Numbered from the stretch's first letter, positions 9,379 through 20,449 are shown. The stretch is DNA of 64,000 nt from an uncultured Aquimarina sp. (GCA_947498765.1 CANMLG010000016.1:124001-188000); one strand, 5' to 3'. Made by a program: numbers and translations. The notes: generated by a model not told the origin, from the letters alone.

Positions 9379-10707
9379 ATGTTTGATAATTTAAGTGATA
9401 AGCTAGATAAAGCGCTTCATATACTAAAAGGGCATGGGCAAATAACAGAGGTTAATGTTGCCGAAACTTTAAAAGAAGTTCGAAGGGCTTTAGTTGATGC
9501 CGATGTAAATTATAAAATAGCAAAAGATTTTACCAAGCGAGTAAAAGAAAAAGCTATTGGTCAGGATGTATTGAAAAGTTTAAAGCCTGGTCAATTAATG
9601 GTTAAATTGGTTAAGGATGAATTAACTGATTTAATGGGAGGTGATGCCGAAGGAATTAACCTTTCTGGAACACCAGCGGTAATTTTAATGTCAGGTTTAC
9701 AGGGGTCGGGTAAAACTACCTTTTCAGGGAAGTTAGCTCAATTTCTTAAAAATAAAAAAACAAAAAAACCTTTATTGGTAGCCTGTGATGTATATCGTCC
9801 GGCTGCGATTGATCAATTACATGTGGTAGGAGATCAAATAGGAGTAGAGGTATATAGTGATAAAGAAAATAATGATCCAGTGTCATTAGCTAAGGCAGGT
9901 GTGGCACATGCAAAAGCAAATGGTTGTAATGTGGTTATTGTGGATACCGCAGGTCGTTTGGCTGTTGATGAGCAAATGATGAATGAAATATCAAACATTC
10001 ATAAGGCTATAAATCCATCTGAGACATTATTTGTTGTAGATTCTATGACAGGGCAAGATGCTGTAAATACAGCTAAAGCCTTTAATGATGTGCTTAATTT
10101 TGATGGGGTTATTTTAACAAAATTAGATGGTGATACTCGAGGTGGTGCTGCGCTTTCTATTAAATCGGTAGTCGATAAGCCAATTAAGTTTATTGGAACT
10201 GGTGAAAAAATGGAAGCGATAGATGTGTTTTACCCATCACGTATGGCAGATCGTATCCTAGGAATGGGAGATGTGGTTTCTCTTGTTGAAAAAGCTCAAG
10301 AACAGTTTGACGAAGAAGAGGCTAGAAAACTTCAGAAAAAAATAGCTAAGAATCAGTTTGGATTTGATGATTTTTTAAGTCAAATACAGCAGATTAAAAA
10401 AATGGGTAACATCAAGGATTTGATGGGAATGATTCCTGGTATGGGAAAAATGGTAAAGGATGTTGACGTTGATGATGATGCTTTTAAGCATATCGAAGCG
10501 ATTATACATTCTATGACTCCAGCAGAACGAGCTAATCCGCAAATAATAAATGCCAGTAGAAAAAAACGTATCGGTAAAGGTTCAGGAACTTCAATTCAGC
10601 AAGTAAATCAGTTGTTGAAACAATTTAACCAAATGGGTAAAATGATGAAGATGATGCAAGGTGGAGGCGGAAAACGTATGATGCAGATGATGCAAGGAAT
10701 GAAGTAA
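9379..10707 (+). CDS. ffh: Signal recognition particle GTPase Ffh (SRP54)
   Basis: 442 aa, the usual length. The N domain (residues 1-90) is followed by the G domain with GLQGSGKTT near residue 107, CDVYRPAAIDQL, DTAGR near 190 and TKLDGD near 247. The C-terminal M domain is Met-rich (MIPGMGKM, QMGKMMKMMQ) and ends with MMQMMQGMK. With the 4.5S RNA, not seen here, it binds signal sequences of nascent membrane proteins and delivers ribosomes to FtsY. folD follows 124 bp downstream. Confidence 0.97.
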   Translation: MFDNLSDKLDKALHILKGHGQITEVNVAETLKEVRRALVDADVNYKIAKDFTKRVKEKAIGQDVLKSLKPGQLMVKLVKDELTDLMGGDAEGINLSGTPAVILMSGLQGSGKTTFSGKLAQFLKNKKTKKPLLVACDVYRPAAIDQLHVVGDQIGVEVYSDKENNDPVSLAKAGVAHAKANGCNVVIVDTAGRLAVDEQMMNEISNIHKAINPSETLFVVDSMTGQDAVNTAKAFNDVLNFDGVILTKLDGDTRGGAALSIKSVVDKPIKFIGTGEKMEAIDVFYPSRMADRILGMGDVVSLVEKAQEQFDEEEARKLQKKIAKNQFGFDDFLSQIQQIKKMGNIKDLMGMIPGMGKMVKDVDVDDDAFKHIEAIIHSMTPAERANPQIINASRKKRIGKGSGTSIQQVNQLLKQFNQMGKMMKMMQGGGGKRMMQMMQGMK

Positions 10708-10831
10708 TTTTTTTCTAAATAATCTTAGTGGAAAACAATATCAGCCACTAATTAAGAGCAGATTTAATTTCGTGATAAGCCTAATGTGTAATATACATTG
10801 GTCGTGCCAATAAAAATATAAAATTAGATTA

Positions 10832-11719
10832 ATGAAAATACTAGACGGGAAGAAAATAAGTAGTGATATTAAAGATGAAATTGCTGTTGAAGTAACCCAA
10901 CTAAAAGCTAGAGGGGAAAAAGTACCTCATTTAGCTGCTGTAATTGTAGGGAATGATGGTGCTAGTAAAACATATGTTGGCGCTAAAGTTAAGGCTTGTA
11001 ATTTAGTGGGTTTTGATTCTACTTTAATAGAACTTCCTGAAGATACTACTGAAGCTGAATTGTTAGTTAAAATAGAAGAGTTAAATAATAATGATGCCAT
11101 TGATGGTTATATAGTACAATTACCATTGCCTAAGCATATTGATGAGCATAAAGTTTTATTAGCAGTGGATGCCACTAAGGATGTGGATGGTTTTCATCCT
11201 GTAAATGTAGGTAGAATGGCTTTGGAGTTGCCAACTTTTTTGCCAGCTACTCCTTATGGAATAATGGAGTTATTAGAGCGTTATAAAGTGCCTACCATTG
11301 GTAAAAATGTAGTAGTTATAGGAAGGTCTCATATTGTAGGGAGGCCTATGAGTATTTTAATGAGTCAGAGAAGGACTGCTGGAGATGCTACAGTTACTGT
11401 TGCGCATTCTAAGACAGAAAATTTAAAAGAACTTACTCTAAATGCTGATATTATTGTAGTTGCTTTGGGGGTTGCAGAATTTTTAAAAGGAGATATGGTA
11501 AAGGAAGGTGTAACCATTATTGATGTTGGAATTACACGTTTAGAAGATGCTTCTAAGAAAAGAGGCTTCCGTTTAGCGGGTGATGTTCATTTTGAATCTG
11601 TATCACCTAAGTCGTCATTTATAACACCTGTTCCGGGAGGGGTAGGGCCAATGACCATTGCCATGTTGTTAAAAAATACCTTGTTGGCAAGATCGCGTCA
11701 TATGGAAAACGAAAAGTAA
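10832..11719 (+). CDS. folD: Bifunctional methylenetetrahydrofolate dehydrogenase/cyclohydrolase
   Basis: 295 aa. Motifs include [14 protein letters not shown] with the catalytic Lys, [32 protein letters not shown] (NADP loop) and [15 protein letters not shown]. FolD interconverts 5,10-methylene-, methenyl- and 10-formyl-THF, supplying one-carbon units for purines and fMet. It shares a bidirectional terminator with the convergent gyrB gene. Confidence 0.97.
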   Translation: MKILDGKKISSDIKDEIAVEVTQLKARGEKVPHLAAVIVGNDGASKTYVGAKVKACNLVGFDSTLIELPEDTTEAELLVKIEELNNNDAIDGYIVQLPLPKHIDEHKVLLAVDATKDVDGFHPVNVGRMALELPTFLPATPYGIMELLERYKVPTIGKNVVVIGRSHIVGRPMSILMSQRRTAGDATVTVAHSKTENLKELTLNADIIVVALGVAEFLKGDMVKEGVTIIDVGITRLEDASKKRGFRLAGDVHFESVSPKSSFITPVPGGVGPMTIAMLLKNTLLARSRHMENEK

Positions 11720-11746
11720 AGCTTCTGTATAAATATAAAGTATAAA

Positions 11747-11780
11747 AAATGCGCTCAACTTTTAAAGCTGAGCGCATTTT
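11747..11780. terminator. Bidirectional terminator between folD and gyrB
   Basis: AAATGCGCTCA (11748-11758) pairs with TGAGCGCATTT (11769-11779). It is flanked by A and T runs, so it can serve both convergent genes. Confidence 0.8.
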
Positions 11781-11799
11781 ATTTTATAAGAATACGTGA

Positions 11800-13782
<1,983 letters not shown>

Positions 13783-13920
13783 TCATGAGTTTAAAAGGGT
13801 TTTGTTTAAGTTATTAACATAAGTGTATCAATAACTAAAAGTGGCCTAAAAATGTATTTAAAATTGATTTAACAGGATTTTTTGTGATTTTTACAGTGTG
13901 TTTGGGTGTTTAAAAACAAG

Positions 13921-13942
13921 AAAAGCCCTTAAAAGGGCTTAA
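13921..13942 (-). terminator. Terminator of the rhodanese gene
   Basis: AAAAGCCCTT / AAGGGCTTAA forms a compact palindrome about 40 bp past the stop codon. Read on the minus strand it is followed by TTTTCTTG. Confidence 0.6.
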
Positions 13943-13981
13943 AATGATTGAAAGTGTATTTGTTTTTTTGTTTTTGAAATT

Positions 13982-14299
13982 TTAATCTTCCACAATATCA
14001 CCTGTCCAGTTCATAAAACCACCTTCTAAGTTATAAGTGGTGTCAAAACCAAGTTGTTCCATAATGTCACAAGCTTGACCACTTCTGTTGCCTGAACGAC
14101 AATAGATATAATAATTTTTAGATTTATCTAGTTTAGCTACTTCTTCTAAAAAAATCTGACCTTCTAAAAAATCAATTTGTTTCATATTGGCAATATAGCC
14201 TTCTTCAATTTCGCCATCCGTACGTACATCTAAAATGACAGCATTTTCATCATTTTCTAAAAGTTCAATCCATTCGTCTTGATCTATATCTTGTCTCAT
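13982..14299 (-). CDS. Single-domain rhodanese-like protein
   Basis: 105 aa, one rhodanese domain. The active-site loop CRSGNRSGQA supplies the catalytic Cys. AVILDVRTDGEIEEGYI is the family N-terminal motif, although the usual G-H-I is replaced by G-Y-I. No signal peptide, so cytoplasmic. Such proteins carry sulfane sulfur; the acceptor is unknown. It is transcribed divergently from the trp leader. Confidence 0.85.
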   Translation of the reverse strand: MRQDIDQDEWIELLENDENAVILDVRTDGEIEEGYIANMKQIDFLEGQIFLEEVAKLDKSKNYYIYCRSGNRSGQACDIMEQLGFDTTYNLEGGFMNWTGDIVED

Positions 14300-14328
14300 A
14301 ATTTTTAAAATTTTATTTTACAATGTTA

Positions 14329-14357
14329 TTGAAAAAAATAAAAAATAATTACATTTG
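14329..14357 (+). promoter_or_regulatory. trp operon promoter
   Basis: TTG at 14329-14331 and TACATTTG at 14350-14357 match the Bacteroidota -33/-7 consensus (TTG, TAnnTTTG) with an 18-nt spacer. By the usual spacing the transcript would start near 14361, directly at the ATG of the leader peptide. Confidence 0.65.
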
Positions 14358-14361
14358 TCAT

Positions 14362-14412
14362 ATGAAAAATTTAAATTTTAATATTTGGTGGTGGATATCT
14401 CTAGTTAACTAG
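14362..14412 (+). CDS. trpL: trp operon leader peptide (16 aa, Trp-Trp-Trp)
   Basis: The frame reads MKNLNFNIWWWISLVN, then TAG. The three consecutive Trp codons are at 14386-14394. It lies between a Bacteroidota promoter and a strong intrinsic terminator upstream of trpE, the layout of a ribosome-mediated attenuator. A ribosome starved for Trp-tRNA would stall on the Trp codons and let the antiterminator form. No ribosome binding site is visible, and the ATG is at or one base from the expected +1. Confidence 0.85.
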   Translation: MKNLNFNIWWWISLVN

Positions 14413-14497
14413 TCGTGATATCTTGCATTTTTTATTTAAAATTTATAACGAAATTTCATTCAAAAAAAGGCTTGTCAATCACGACAAGCCTTTTTTT
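14394..14497 (+). promoter_or_regulatory. trp attenuator: alternative antiterminator and terminator
   Basis: Terminator: A7-GGCTTGTC (14462-14476) pairs with GACAAGCC-T7 (14483-14497) around AATCAC. Antiterminator: GTCGTGAT (14412-14419) is complementary to ATCACGAC (14478-14485), which takes the terminator loop and part of its 3' arm, so the two are mutually exclusive. A 1:2 protector is also possible: GATATC at 14394-14399 and 14417-14422, with the palindrome CTAGTTAACTAG between. Confidence 0.8.
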
Positions 14498-14551
14498 ATT
14501 TTATATTTTTACCAAGTCCTTGTAATAAAGATTTGAAAACACTGAACTAAT

Positions 14552-15949
14552 ATGAGTTACCAACTTAAAACGAGTTACAAAAAGATAATTGCTGATACCA
14601 TTACACCAGTAAGTGTGTATTTAAAAATTAGAGATCGTTTTCCGAATAGTTTATTGCTGGAAAGTAGTGATTACCATGGGTCAGATAATAGTTTTTCATA
14701 CATATGCTGTAATCCGATAGCTAGTATTACAGTTAAAGACGAAAAAATTACTCAAATGTGCCCCGAGGGCAATGAGAAAGTAACAGAAATTACTTCGGAA
14801 TCAGATATTCCAGAAGCAATTGAAGCTTTTGGGGGGATATTTAAAACGGAGGAGAGTGATTTTAAATTTATTAATAATGGATTATTTGGCTATATATCCT
14901 ATGATGCGGTGCGTTATTTTGAGGATGTTGATATTAGTCAAAAACCAAACAAATTAGATATTCCAGATGTATACTATGCTGTATATCAAAATATAATTGC
15001 GATTAATCATTTTAATAATGAAGCTTATATTTTTGCGCATACTTATAACAAGGAAAGTAATATTGATGAAATTGAATCTTTAATAAAGGTTAAAAATTTT
15101 GCATCATATTCATTTGAATCAGTAGGGGAAACGACAAGTAATATCGACGATGAAACCTTTAAACAAAATGTAGCTATAGCCAAAAAACATTGTCAACGAG
15201 GTGATGTATTCCAATTGGTGTTATCTAAACGATTTTCACAACAATTTAAAGGCGATGAGTTTAATGTGTATCGCGCATTACGCAGTGTAAATCCATCACC
15301 ATATTTATTCTATTTTGATTATGGAGATTTTAAAATTTTCGGAAGTTCGCCAGAAGCACAATTAGTAGTGGATGAGGGTATAGCCGAAATACATCCAATT
15401 GCAGGAACATTTAAGCGTACAGGTGATGATGAAAAAGATGCGGTATTGGCTAAAAAATTAGCCTTAGATCCTAAAGAAAATAGTGAGCATGTAATGCTGG
15501 TTGATTTAGCCCGTAATGACTTAAGTCGTAATGGGAGCCATGTAAATGTGGAACGTTACCGTGAAGTACAATTTTATAGTCATGTCATACATTTGGTGAG
15601 TAAAGTAACAGGGAAAAAACATGAGAGTAGCTCAACAATGCAAGTGGTAGCTGATACATTTCCGGCGGGTACTTTAAGTGGTGCGCCAAAACATATGGCT
15701 ATGCAGCTTATTGAAAAATATGAAACAATTAACAGAGAGTTTTATGGTGGCGCTATAGGCTTTATGGATTTTAAAGGAAACTTTAATCATGCTATAATGA
15801 TTCGTACTTTTTTAAGTAAAAACCATAGTTTACATTGGCAGGCAGGGGCTGGTTTAGTTACTGCAAGTAATGAAGAAAGTGAATTGCAAGAAGTATACAA
15901 TAAACTAGGTGCACTAACTAAGGCCTTAAAATTAGCCGAAGAAATATAA
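14552..15949 (+). CDS. trpE: Anthranilate synthase component I
   Basis: 465 aa. The N-terminal SLLLESSD matches the LLES tryptophan-binding motif, so feedback inhibition by Trp is likely. The chorismate-binding C-terminal half shows FGSSPEAQL, HPIAGTFKRTG, LVDLARNDLSR and GTLSGAPKHMAM. With TrpG it makes anthranilate from chorismate and glutamine, the first step of Trp synthesis. It is the first structural gene after the attenuator. Confidence 0.96.
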   Translation: MSYQLKTSYKKIIADTITPVSVYLKIRDRFPNSLLLESSDYHGSDNSFSYICCNPIASITVKDEKITQMCPEGNEKVTEITSESDIPEAIEAFGGIFKTEESDFKFINNGLFGYISYDAVRYFEDVDISQKPNKLDIPDVYYAVYQNIIAINHFNNEAYIFAHTYNKESNIDEIESLIKVKNFASYSFESVGETTSNIDDETFKQNVAIAKKHCQRGDVFQLVLSKRFSQQFKGDEFNVYRALRSVNPSPYLFYFDYGDFKIFGSSPEAQLVVDEGIAEIHPIAGTFKRTGDDEKDAVLAKKLALDPKENSEHVMLVDLARNDLSRNGSHVNVERYREVQFYSHVIHLVSKVTGKKHESSSTMQVVADTFPAGTLSGAPKHMAMQLIEKYETINREFYGGAIGFMDFKGNFNHAIMIRTFLSKNHSLHWQAGAGLVTASNEESELQEVYNKLGALTKALKLAEEI

Positions 15950-16042
15950 GCTAGTTTGTATTTGCTTTATCTTATAGAAGGAAACTTCCAAAAAAATCAG
16001 AGTTAAATTAATGAGATTCTCTTTTACAGGGGAATGATGATT

Positions 16043-16612
16043 ATGAAAAAAATATTAGTTATAGATAATTACGATTCGTTTGTTTACAATTTAGTTCACT
16101 ATTTAGAGGATTTAGGTTGTGAAGTTATTGTAAAACGTAATGACCAACTAGCGTTGGAAGATGTAGATGCTTTTGATAAAATTTTACTTTCTCCAGGGCC
16201 TGGAATACCAGATGAGGCTGGTTTGTTAAAGCCTATTATTAAGAAATACGCTGCTACAAAAAGTATTTTTGGAGTGTGTTTAGGGCAGCAAGCTATTGGT
16301 GAAGTTTTTGGAGGAACACTCCGAAATTTAGACCAAGTATACCATGGAGTGGCCACAAAAATTGATACTGTAGTTGCGGATGCGTTAGTGTTTGAAGGAC
16401 TAGAAAAATCATTCGAAGTAGGTCGCTACCATTCATGGGTGGTGGCTAAAGATGGTTTTCCAGATAGTTTAGAAATTACTTCGCTAGATGAAAATGGACA
16501 GGTAATGTCATTAAGGCACCGAGAATTTGATGTCCGCGGAGTACAATTCCATCCGGAATCAGTATTAACACCCGATGGCATGAAAATGTTAGAGAATTGG
16601 GTAAATAATTAA
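16043..16612 (+). CDS. trpG: Anthranilate synthase component II (glutamine amidotransferase)
   Basis: 189 aa from ATG 16043 (MKKILVIDNYDSF); two in-frame ATGs upstream (16034, 16037) are possible, and GGGGA lies just before them. The class I amidotransferase triad is visible: Cys in GVCLGQQAIG, His and Glu in VQFHPESVLT. It releases ammonia from glutamine for TrpE. A separate PabA role (folate) is also possible for such subunits, but the operon position supports Trp. Confidence 0.94.
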   Translation: MKKILVIDNYDSFVYNLVHYLEDLGCEVIVKRNDQLALEDVDAFDKILLSPGPGIPDEAGLLKPIIKKYAATKSIFGVCLGQQAIGEVFGGTLRNLDQVYHGVATKIDTVVADALVFEGLEKSFEVGRYHSWVVAKDGFPDSLEITSLDENGQVMSLRHREFDVRGVQFHPESVLTPDGMKMLENWVNN

Positions 16613-16623
16613 AATAGATATTA

Positions 16624-16682
16624 GTTTATGGTTTTCCGTTATCGGTAATACTACTGAAAACAGAGAACCGATAACCATAAAC
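16624..16682. repeat. Inverted repeat in the trpG-trpD gap
   Basis: GTTTATGGTT plus TTATCGGT on the left pair with ACCGATAACCATAAAC on the right; the left arm has a TTCCG insertion. It fills nearly all of the 78-bp gap and has no T run, so a terminator is unlikely. Confidence 0.6.
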
Positions 16683-16690
16683 AGTTTAGT

Positions 16691-17680
16691 ATGAAAAATA
16701 TATTAAATAGATTAATTAATCACGAAGTACTTAGTAAGCAGGAAGCTAAAGATATTTTGGTCAATATTTCTAACGGAAGTTATAATCCAAGCCAAATAGC
16801 CTCATTTCTTACGGTGTATATGATGCGAAGTATTACTGTAGAAGAATTAGAGGGATTTCGAGATGCATTATTGGAACTTTGTGTAGCCGTTGATTTAAGT
16901 GAATATAATCCTATTGATTTATGTGGTACAGGAGGTGATGGAAAAGATACGTTTAATATTTCAACCTTGTCATCATTTGTTGCTGCTGGAGCAGGAATTA
17001 AAGTGACTAAGCATGGAAATTATGGAGTGTCTTCAACCTGTGGGAGTTCTAATGTAATGGAGCATTTGGGAATCAAGTTTAGTAATAATAAAGATTTTTT
17101 AACCAAAAGTATTGATGAAACCGGTATTTGTGTGTTACACGCTCCTTTGTTTCATCCAGCAATGAAAAATGTAGCGCCTATTCGAAGAGAATTAGCTGTA
17201 AAAACATTTTTTAATATGTTGGGACCAATGGTTAATCCAGCATTTCCAACCAACCAAATGGTAGGGGTTTTTAACTTGGAATTAGCACGTATGTATGGGT
17301 ATTTATACCAAAATGGAACTAAAAATTTTACCATTTTACATGCTTTGGATGGGTATGATGAAATATCTTTAACAGGAAAAACTAAAACAATTACAAGGCA
17401 AACGGAAGCCATGCTAACACCAGATGATTTTGGAGTGACTCAGTTAAAACAATCGGACATTTATGGAGGAGATTCTATTGAATCATCTGCTAAAATATTT
17501 GTCGATGTATTGAGCGGAAAAGGTACTGAAGCGCAGAATAATGTGGTATGTGCTAATTCTGGAATGGCCATTGCAACCGTATTGAACTTAACACCAAAAG
17601 AAGGTTTTGAAAAAGCCAAAGAAAGTTTACTAAGCGGAAAAGGCTTGGAAGTTTTAAAGAAAGTACAAGCACTTAATTAG
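16691..17680 (+). CDS. trpD: Anthranilate phosphoribosyltransferase
   Basis: 329 aa. The PRPP-binding motif is CGTGGDGKDTFNIST, followed by KHGNYGVSSTCGSSNVME and NMLGPMVNP. It joins anthranilate to PRPP, giving phosphoribosyl-anthranilate, the second step of the pathway. The protein is full length for the family. It is separated from trpG by an inverted repeat and from trpC by a tandem repeat. Confidence 0.96.
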   Translation: MKNILNRLINHEVLSKQEAKDILVNISNGSYNPSQIASFLTVYMMRSITVEELEGFRDALLELCVAVDLSEYNPIDLCGTGGDGKDTFNISTLSSFVAAGAGIKVTKHGNYGVSSTCGSSNVMEHLGIKFSNNKDFLTKSIDETGICVLHAPLFHPAMKNVAPIRRELAVKTFFNMLGPMVNPAFPTNQMVGVFNLELARMYGYLYQNGTKNFTILHALDGYDEISLTGKTKTITRQTEAMLTPDDFGVTQLKQSDIYGGDSIESSAKIFVDVLSGKGTEAQNNVVCANSGMAIATVLNLTPKEGFEKAKESLLSGKGLEVLKKVQALN

Positions 17681-17692
17681 TATTAAGTAGAT

Positions 17693-17773
17693 AGTACAAA
17701 GTAGTAAGTTTTAAATGTAGGTATAGTATGAGTTTTTAGTTAGCCAACAACTGACAACTGACAACTGACAACT
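17693..17773. repeat. Short-word repeats in the trpD-trpC gap
   Basis: AGTACAAAGTAGTAAGT at 17693-17709 shares words with the trpF-trpB gap. A 7-bp tandem repeat, CAACTGA, occurs about 3.7 times at 17748-17773, ending just before the trpC ATG. Confidence 0.65.
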
Positions 17774-17777
17774 AAAT

Positions 17778-18557
17778 ATGAATATATTAGATAAAATAGT
17801 AGCAGATAAGCGTATTGAAGTCGATTTTAGAAAAGCTTTGGTTCCAGTATCACAATTGGAACAATCAGTGCTTTTTGATCGCACTACAGTGTCATTAGCA
17901 AAGGCGCTTCGCGAAAGCGAAACAGGAATTATAGCCGAACACAAACGTAGATCACCTTCAAAATCGGTGATTAACCAAAAAAGTAGTGTTTGGGATGTGG
18001 CTAAAGGATATGAAAAGGCAGGAGCTTGTGGAATGTCTGTATTAACCGACGGAAAATATTTTGGAGGTTCATTAGATGATTTATTAACAGCTCGTGCTAG
18101 TGTTGATATGCCTTTGTTGCGTAAAGAATTTATTATTGATGAATACCAATTGCTCGAAGCAAAAGCTTATGGAGCTGATGTATGTTTGTTAATAGCAGCT
18201 TGTTTAACAAGAAATGAAATTAAACATTTATCAGAATTTGCTAAAAATTTAGGTTTAGATGTATTGTTAGAAGTACATAATCAAGAAGAATTAGAAAAAT
18301 CCTTGATGCCTTCATTGGATATGTTAGGAGTGAATAATAGAAATTTAAAAACTTTTGAAGTGAGTTTAGAAACAAGCAAAAGTTTAAGTACTCAAATTCC
18401 TGATGATTTTGTTAAGGTTTCAGAAAGTGGTATTAGTTCAGTTGAAGCCATTAAAGAATTAAAACCATACGGATATCAAGGTTTTTTAATTGGTGAAAAC
18501 TTTATGAAAACGGATGATCCAGCGCAGAGTGCTATTGAGTTTATAGAGCAATTGTAA
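17778..18557 (+). CDS. trpC: Indole-3-glycerol-phosphate synthase
   Basis: 259 aa, one (beta/alpha)8 domain not fused to TrpF. Motifs: AEHKRRSPSKSVI (catalytic Lys), VLTDGKYFGGS, LLRKEFIIDEYQ, GVNNRNLKTFEV and VSESGI. It converts carboxyphenylamino-deoxyribulose phosphate to indole-glycerol phosphate. The SDR gene follows after 17 bp. Confidence 0.96.
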   Translation: MNILDKIVADKRIEVDFRKALVPVSQLEQSVLFDRTTVSLAKALRESETGIIAEHKRRSPSKSVINQKSSVWDVAKGYEKAGACGMSVLTDGKYFGGSLDDLLTARASVDMPLLRKEFIIDEYQLLEAKAYGADVCLLIAACLTRNEIKHLSEFAKNLGLDVLLEVHNQEELEKSLMPSLDMLGVNNRNLKTFEVSLETSKSLSTQIPDDFVKVSESGISSVEAIKELKPYGYQGFLIGENFMKTDDPAQSAIEFIEQL

Positions 18558-18574
18558 TTTTCTAAAAAGAAAAA

Positions 18575-19708
18575 ATGGAAGCAATTTTGATTACAGGGGT
18601 TACGGGTAATGTGGGGTCTCATGTATTATTTGAGTTGCTTTTTGAGCTGTATACTCAAAAAAAGAAGCCCTCCATTTATGTGGTAATCAGAACAGGAAAT
18701 GGAAAGAATGGACAGGAACGTTTACATAATGAAGTGTTTGCTCCGGCATTGATTCCAACAAAAATTAAATCTTTTTATAAAGAGTACTTAGTAGATTGTA
18801 TTCATGTATTGGAAGGAGATATTAGTGATTTTGTAATTCCTAAAAAAGCAGGAAATCAATTTACGGTGTATCATTTAGCGGCTTCGGTAAATTTAGGTAG
18901 GGGAGCTAAAGCTAAGCATGAAATCGCCCAAACTAACTATAAAAACACGAAGGCTTTTTTTGAAATTATTAAAAAACGCACAAAAAAATTAGTTTTTGTG
19001 AGTACTGCTTTTTCTAGAGGTGATATTGAAGGAGTGATTACGGATGATTATCATGGAGAAACAGATTTTAAATTCAGAAATTTTTATGAAGAATTTAAAA
19101 TGAAAATAGAAAAGGAAGTCCTGCAATTTGCTGCGGATAATAATTTTGAGTGTATCATAGCAAGGCCTAGTGTAGTTTCGGGAAGGTTATTGGATGCTCC
19201 AAAATATGTGACTAATAGTTATATTGTGTTTTACGCAATTGGTGCTTTTTTTAGTAAAATGAAAGCACTGTATAAGGATATTGGTAGAGTGCGTATTGTT
19301 TTAAATCCCGAAGGTGGTTTAAATATTGTACCCGTAGATTATGTAGCAAAAGCGATTGTTAGATCGGCAGCTTTAAAAGAACAACAAATTAATATTACGC
19401 TTACAAAAAATGTTGCCATTCAATACTTATTAACCATGATGTTTAATAAATGTGGGATCGATGGGTTGGAATTTGTAACCGAGGAGCCTAAGGACAAAAG
19501 CGTTATTGAAGCCTTGTTTTACAAAACGGTAGGCGGACAATTGGCAAGTTATGCCGTTTCAAAAAAACATCAGTTCGAATCTAAATTAGTACGTAAGCTA
19601 TTAAAAGATATTGAGGAACCCGATATGACTTCGGTGTTTAAGGAAATGTATGATTTTGCACACAATATCAATTTTGACAATACGAATATAAATCCAGTGA
19701 TTGGGTAA
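18575..19708 (+). CDS. SDR/thioester-reductase-like NAD(P)-binding protein inside the trp operon
   Basis: 377 aa. The N-terminal Rossmann motif GVTGNVGSH binds NAD(P); VYHLAASVNLGRG and VFVSTAFSRG follow. A YxxxK catalytic pair is seen in FYEEFKMKIE. The fold resembles the extended SDR/'male sterility' acyl-reductase group (NAD_binding_4). It is not a known Trp enzyme. It lies 17 bp after trpC, and its stop codon overlaps the trpF start (TAATG), so it is probably co-transcribed and translationally coupled. The substrate is unknown. Confidence 0.8.
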   Translation: MEAILITGVTGNVGSHVLFELLFELYTQKKKPSIYVVIRTGNGKNGQERLHNEVFAPALIPTKIKSFYKEYLVDCIHVLEGDISDFVIPKKAGNQFTVYHLAASVNLGRGAKAKHEIAQTNYKNTKAFFEIIKKRTKKLVFVSTAFSRGDIEGVITDDYHGETDFKFRNFYEEFKMKIEKEVLQFAADNNFECIIARPSVVSGRLLDAPKYVTNSYIVFYAIGAFFSKMKALYKDIGRVRIVLNPEGGLNIVPVDYVAKAIVRSAALKEQQINITLTKNVAIQYLLTMMFNKCGIDGLEFVTEEPKDKSVIEALFYKTVGGQLASYAVSKKHQFESKLVRKLLKDIEEPDMTSVFKEMYDFAHNINFDNTNINPVIG

Positions 19709-20388
19709 TGAAGAAGAGAAAGCTAAAAATAAAAGTATGTGGTATGAAACAGCCCGATAATATTCGGGATGTGGCTATAATACAACCTGATTATTTAGGT
19801 TTTATTTTTTATCCAAAATCCCCCAGAAATTTTGATGGAGCGATTCCCACAATTGCAGAAGGTATAAAAAAAACAGGAGTTTTTGTTGATGCAGAAATTG
19901 ATTTTATTATTGAAAAAGTTGAAAAGTATGATTTTAAAGCGGTTCAATTGCACGGTAGTGAAACAGCAAATTATTGTAAGGAGTTAAAAGTCAGATTGAG
20001 TTTACTTTCTGCGAAAGCAATTAAGACCACTGATTTTATTGAGGTATTTAAAGTTTTTGGAATAAAAGATAGCTTTAATTTTGATGTGCTAAAGAATTAT
20101 GAATCTTATGTGGATTATTTTCTTTTTGACACCAAAGGCAAAGAAAAAGGAGGGAATGGCTATACTTTTGATTGGCAAGTTTTAAAGGCCTATAAAAGTA
20201 ACACACCGATTATTTTAAGTGGAGGTATTGGACCCAATGAATTACAAAAAATTGAACAAATCCTAAAAACGGATTTACCTATTTATGCCTTGGATTTAAA
20301 TAGTAAATTTGAAATAGAACCGGGGTTGAAAGATACCTTATTATTAAAAGAATTTTTAGAAAAGATAAATACAGTACAAAGTAATTAG
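19708..20388 (+). CDS. trpF: Phosphoribosylanthranilate isomerase
   Basis: 226 aa, slightly longer than usual. Motifs: KVCGMKQPDN with the catalytic Cys, YLGFIFYPKSPR, VQLHGSE, FDTKGKEKGGNGYTFDW and LSGGIGPNEL. It carries out the Amadori rearrangement between TrpD and TrpC. Its ATG overlaps the SDR stop by one base. Its last codons lie inside an inverted repeat that continues into the gap before trpB. Confidence 0.94.
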   Translation: MKKRKLKIKVCGMKQPDNIRDVAIIQPDYLGFIFYPKSPRNFDGAIPTIAEGIKKTGVFVDAEIDFIIEKVEKYDFKAVQLHGSETANYCKELKVRLSLLSAKAIKTTDFIEVFKVFGIKDSFNFDVLKNYESYVDYFLFDTKGKEKGGNGYTFDWQVLKAYKSNTPIILSGGIGPNELQKIEQILKTDLPIYALDLNSKFEIEPGLKDTLLLKEFLEKINTVQSN

Positions 20389-20440
20389 TACTGAGTAGTA
20401 AGTAAAAAATAACTTAATACTCGGCACTTTGTACTCAATA
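20373..20440. repeat. Inverted repeat overlapping the trpF 3' end and the trpF-trpB gap
   Basis: AGTACAAAGT (20373-20382) pairs with ACTTTGTACT (20426-20435). An inner pairing, AGTACTGAGTAGTAAGT with ACTTAATACTCGGCACT, is imperfect. There is no T run. The words recur in other trp gaps. Confidence 0.65.
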
Positions 20441-20449
20441 CTAATAGAT

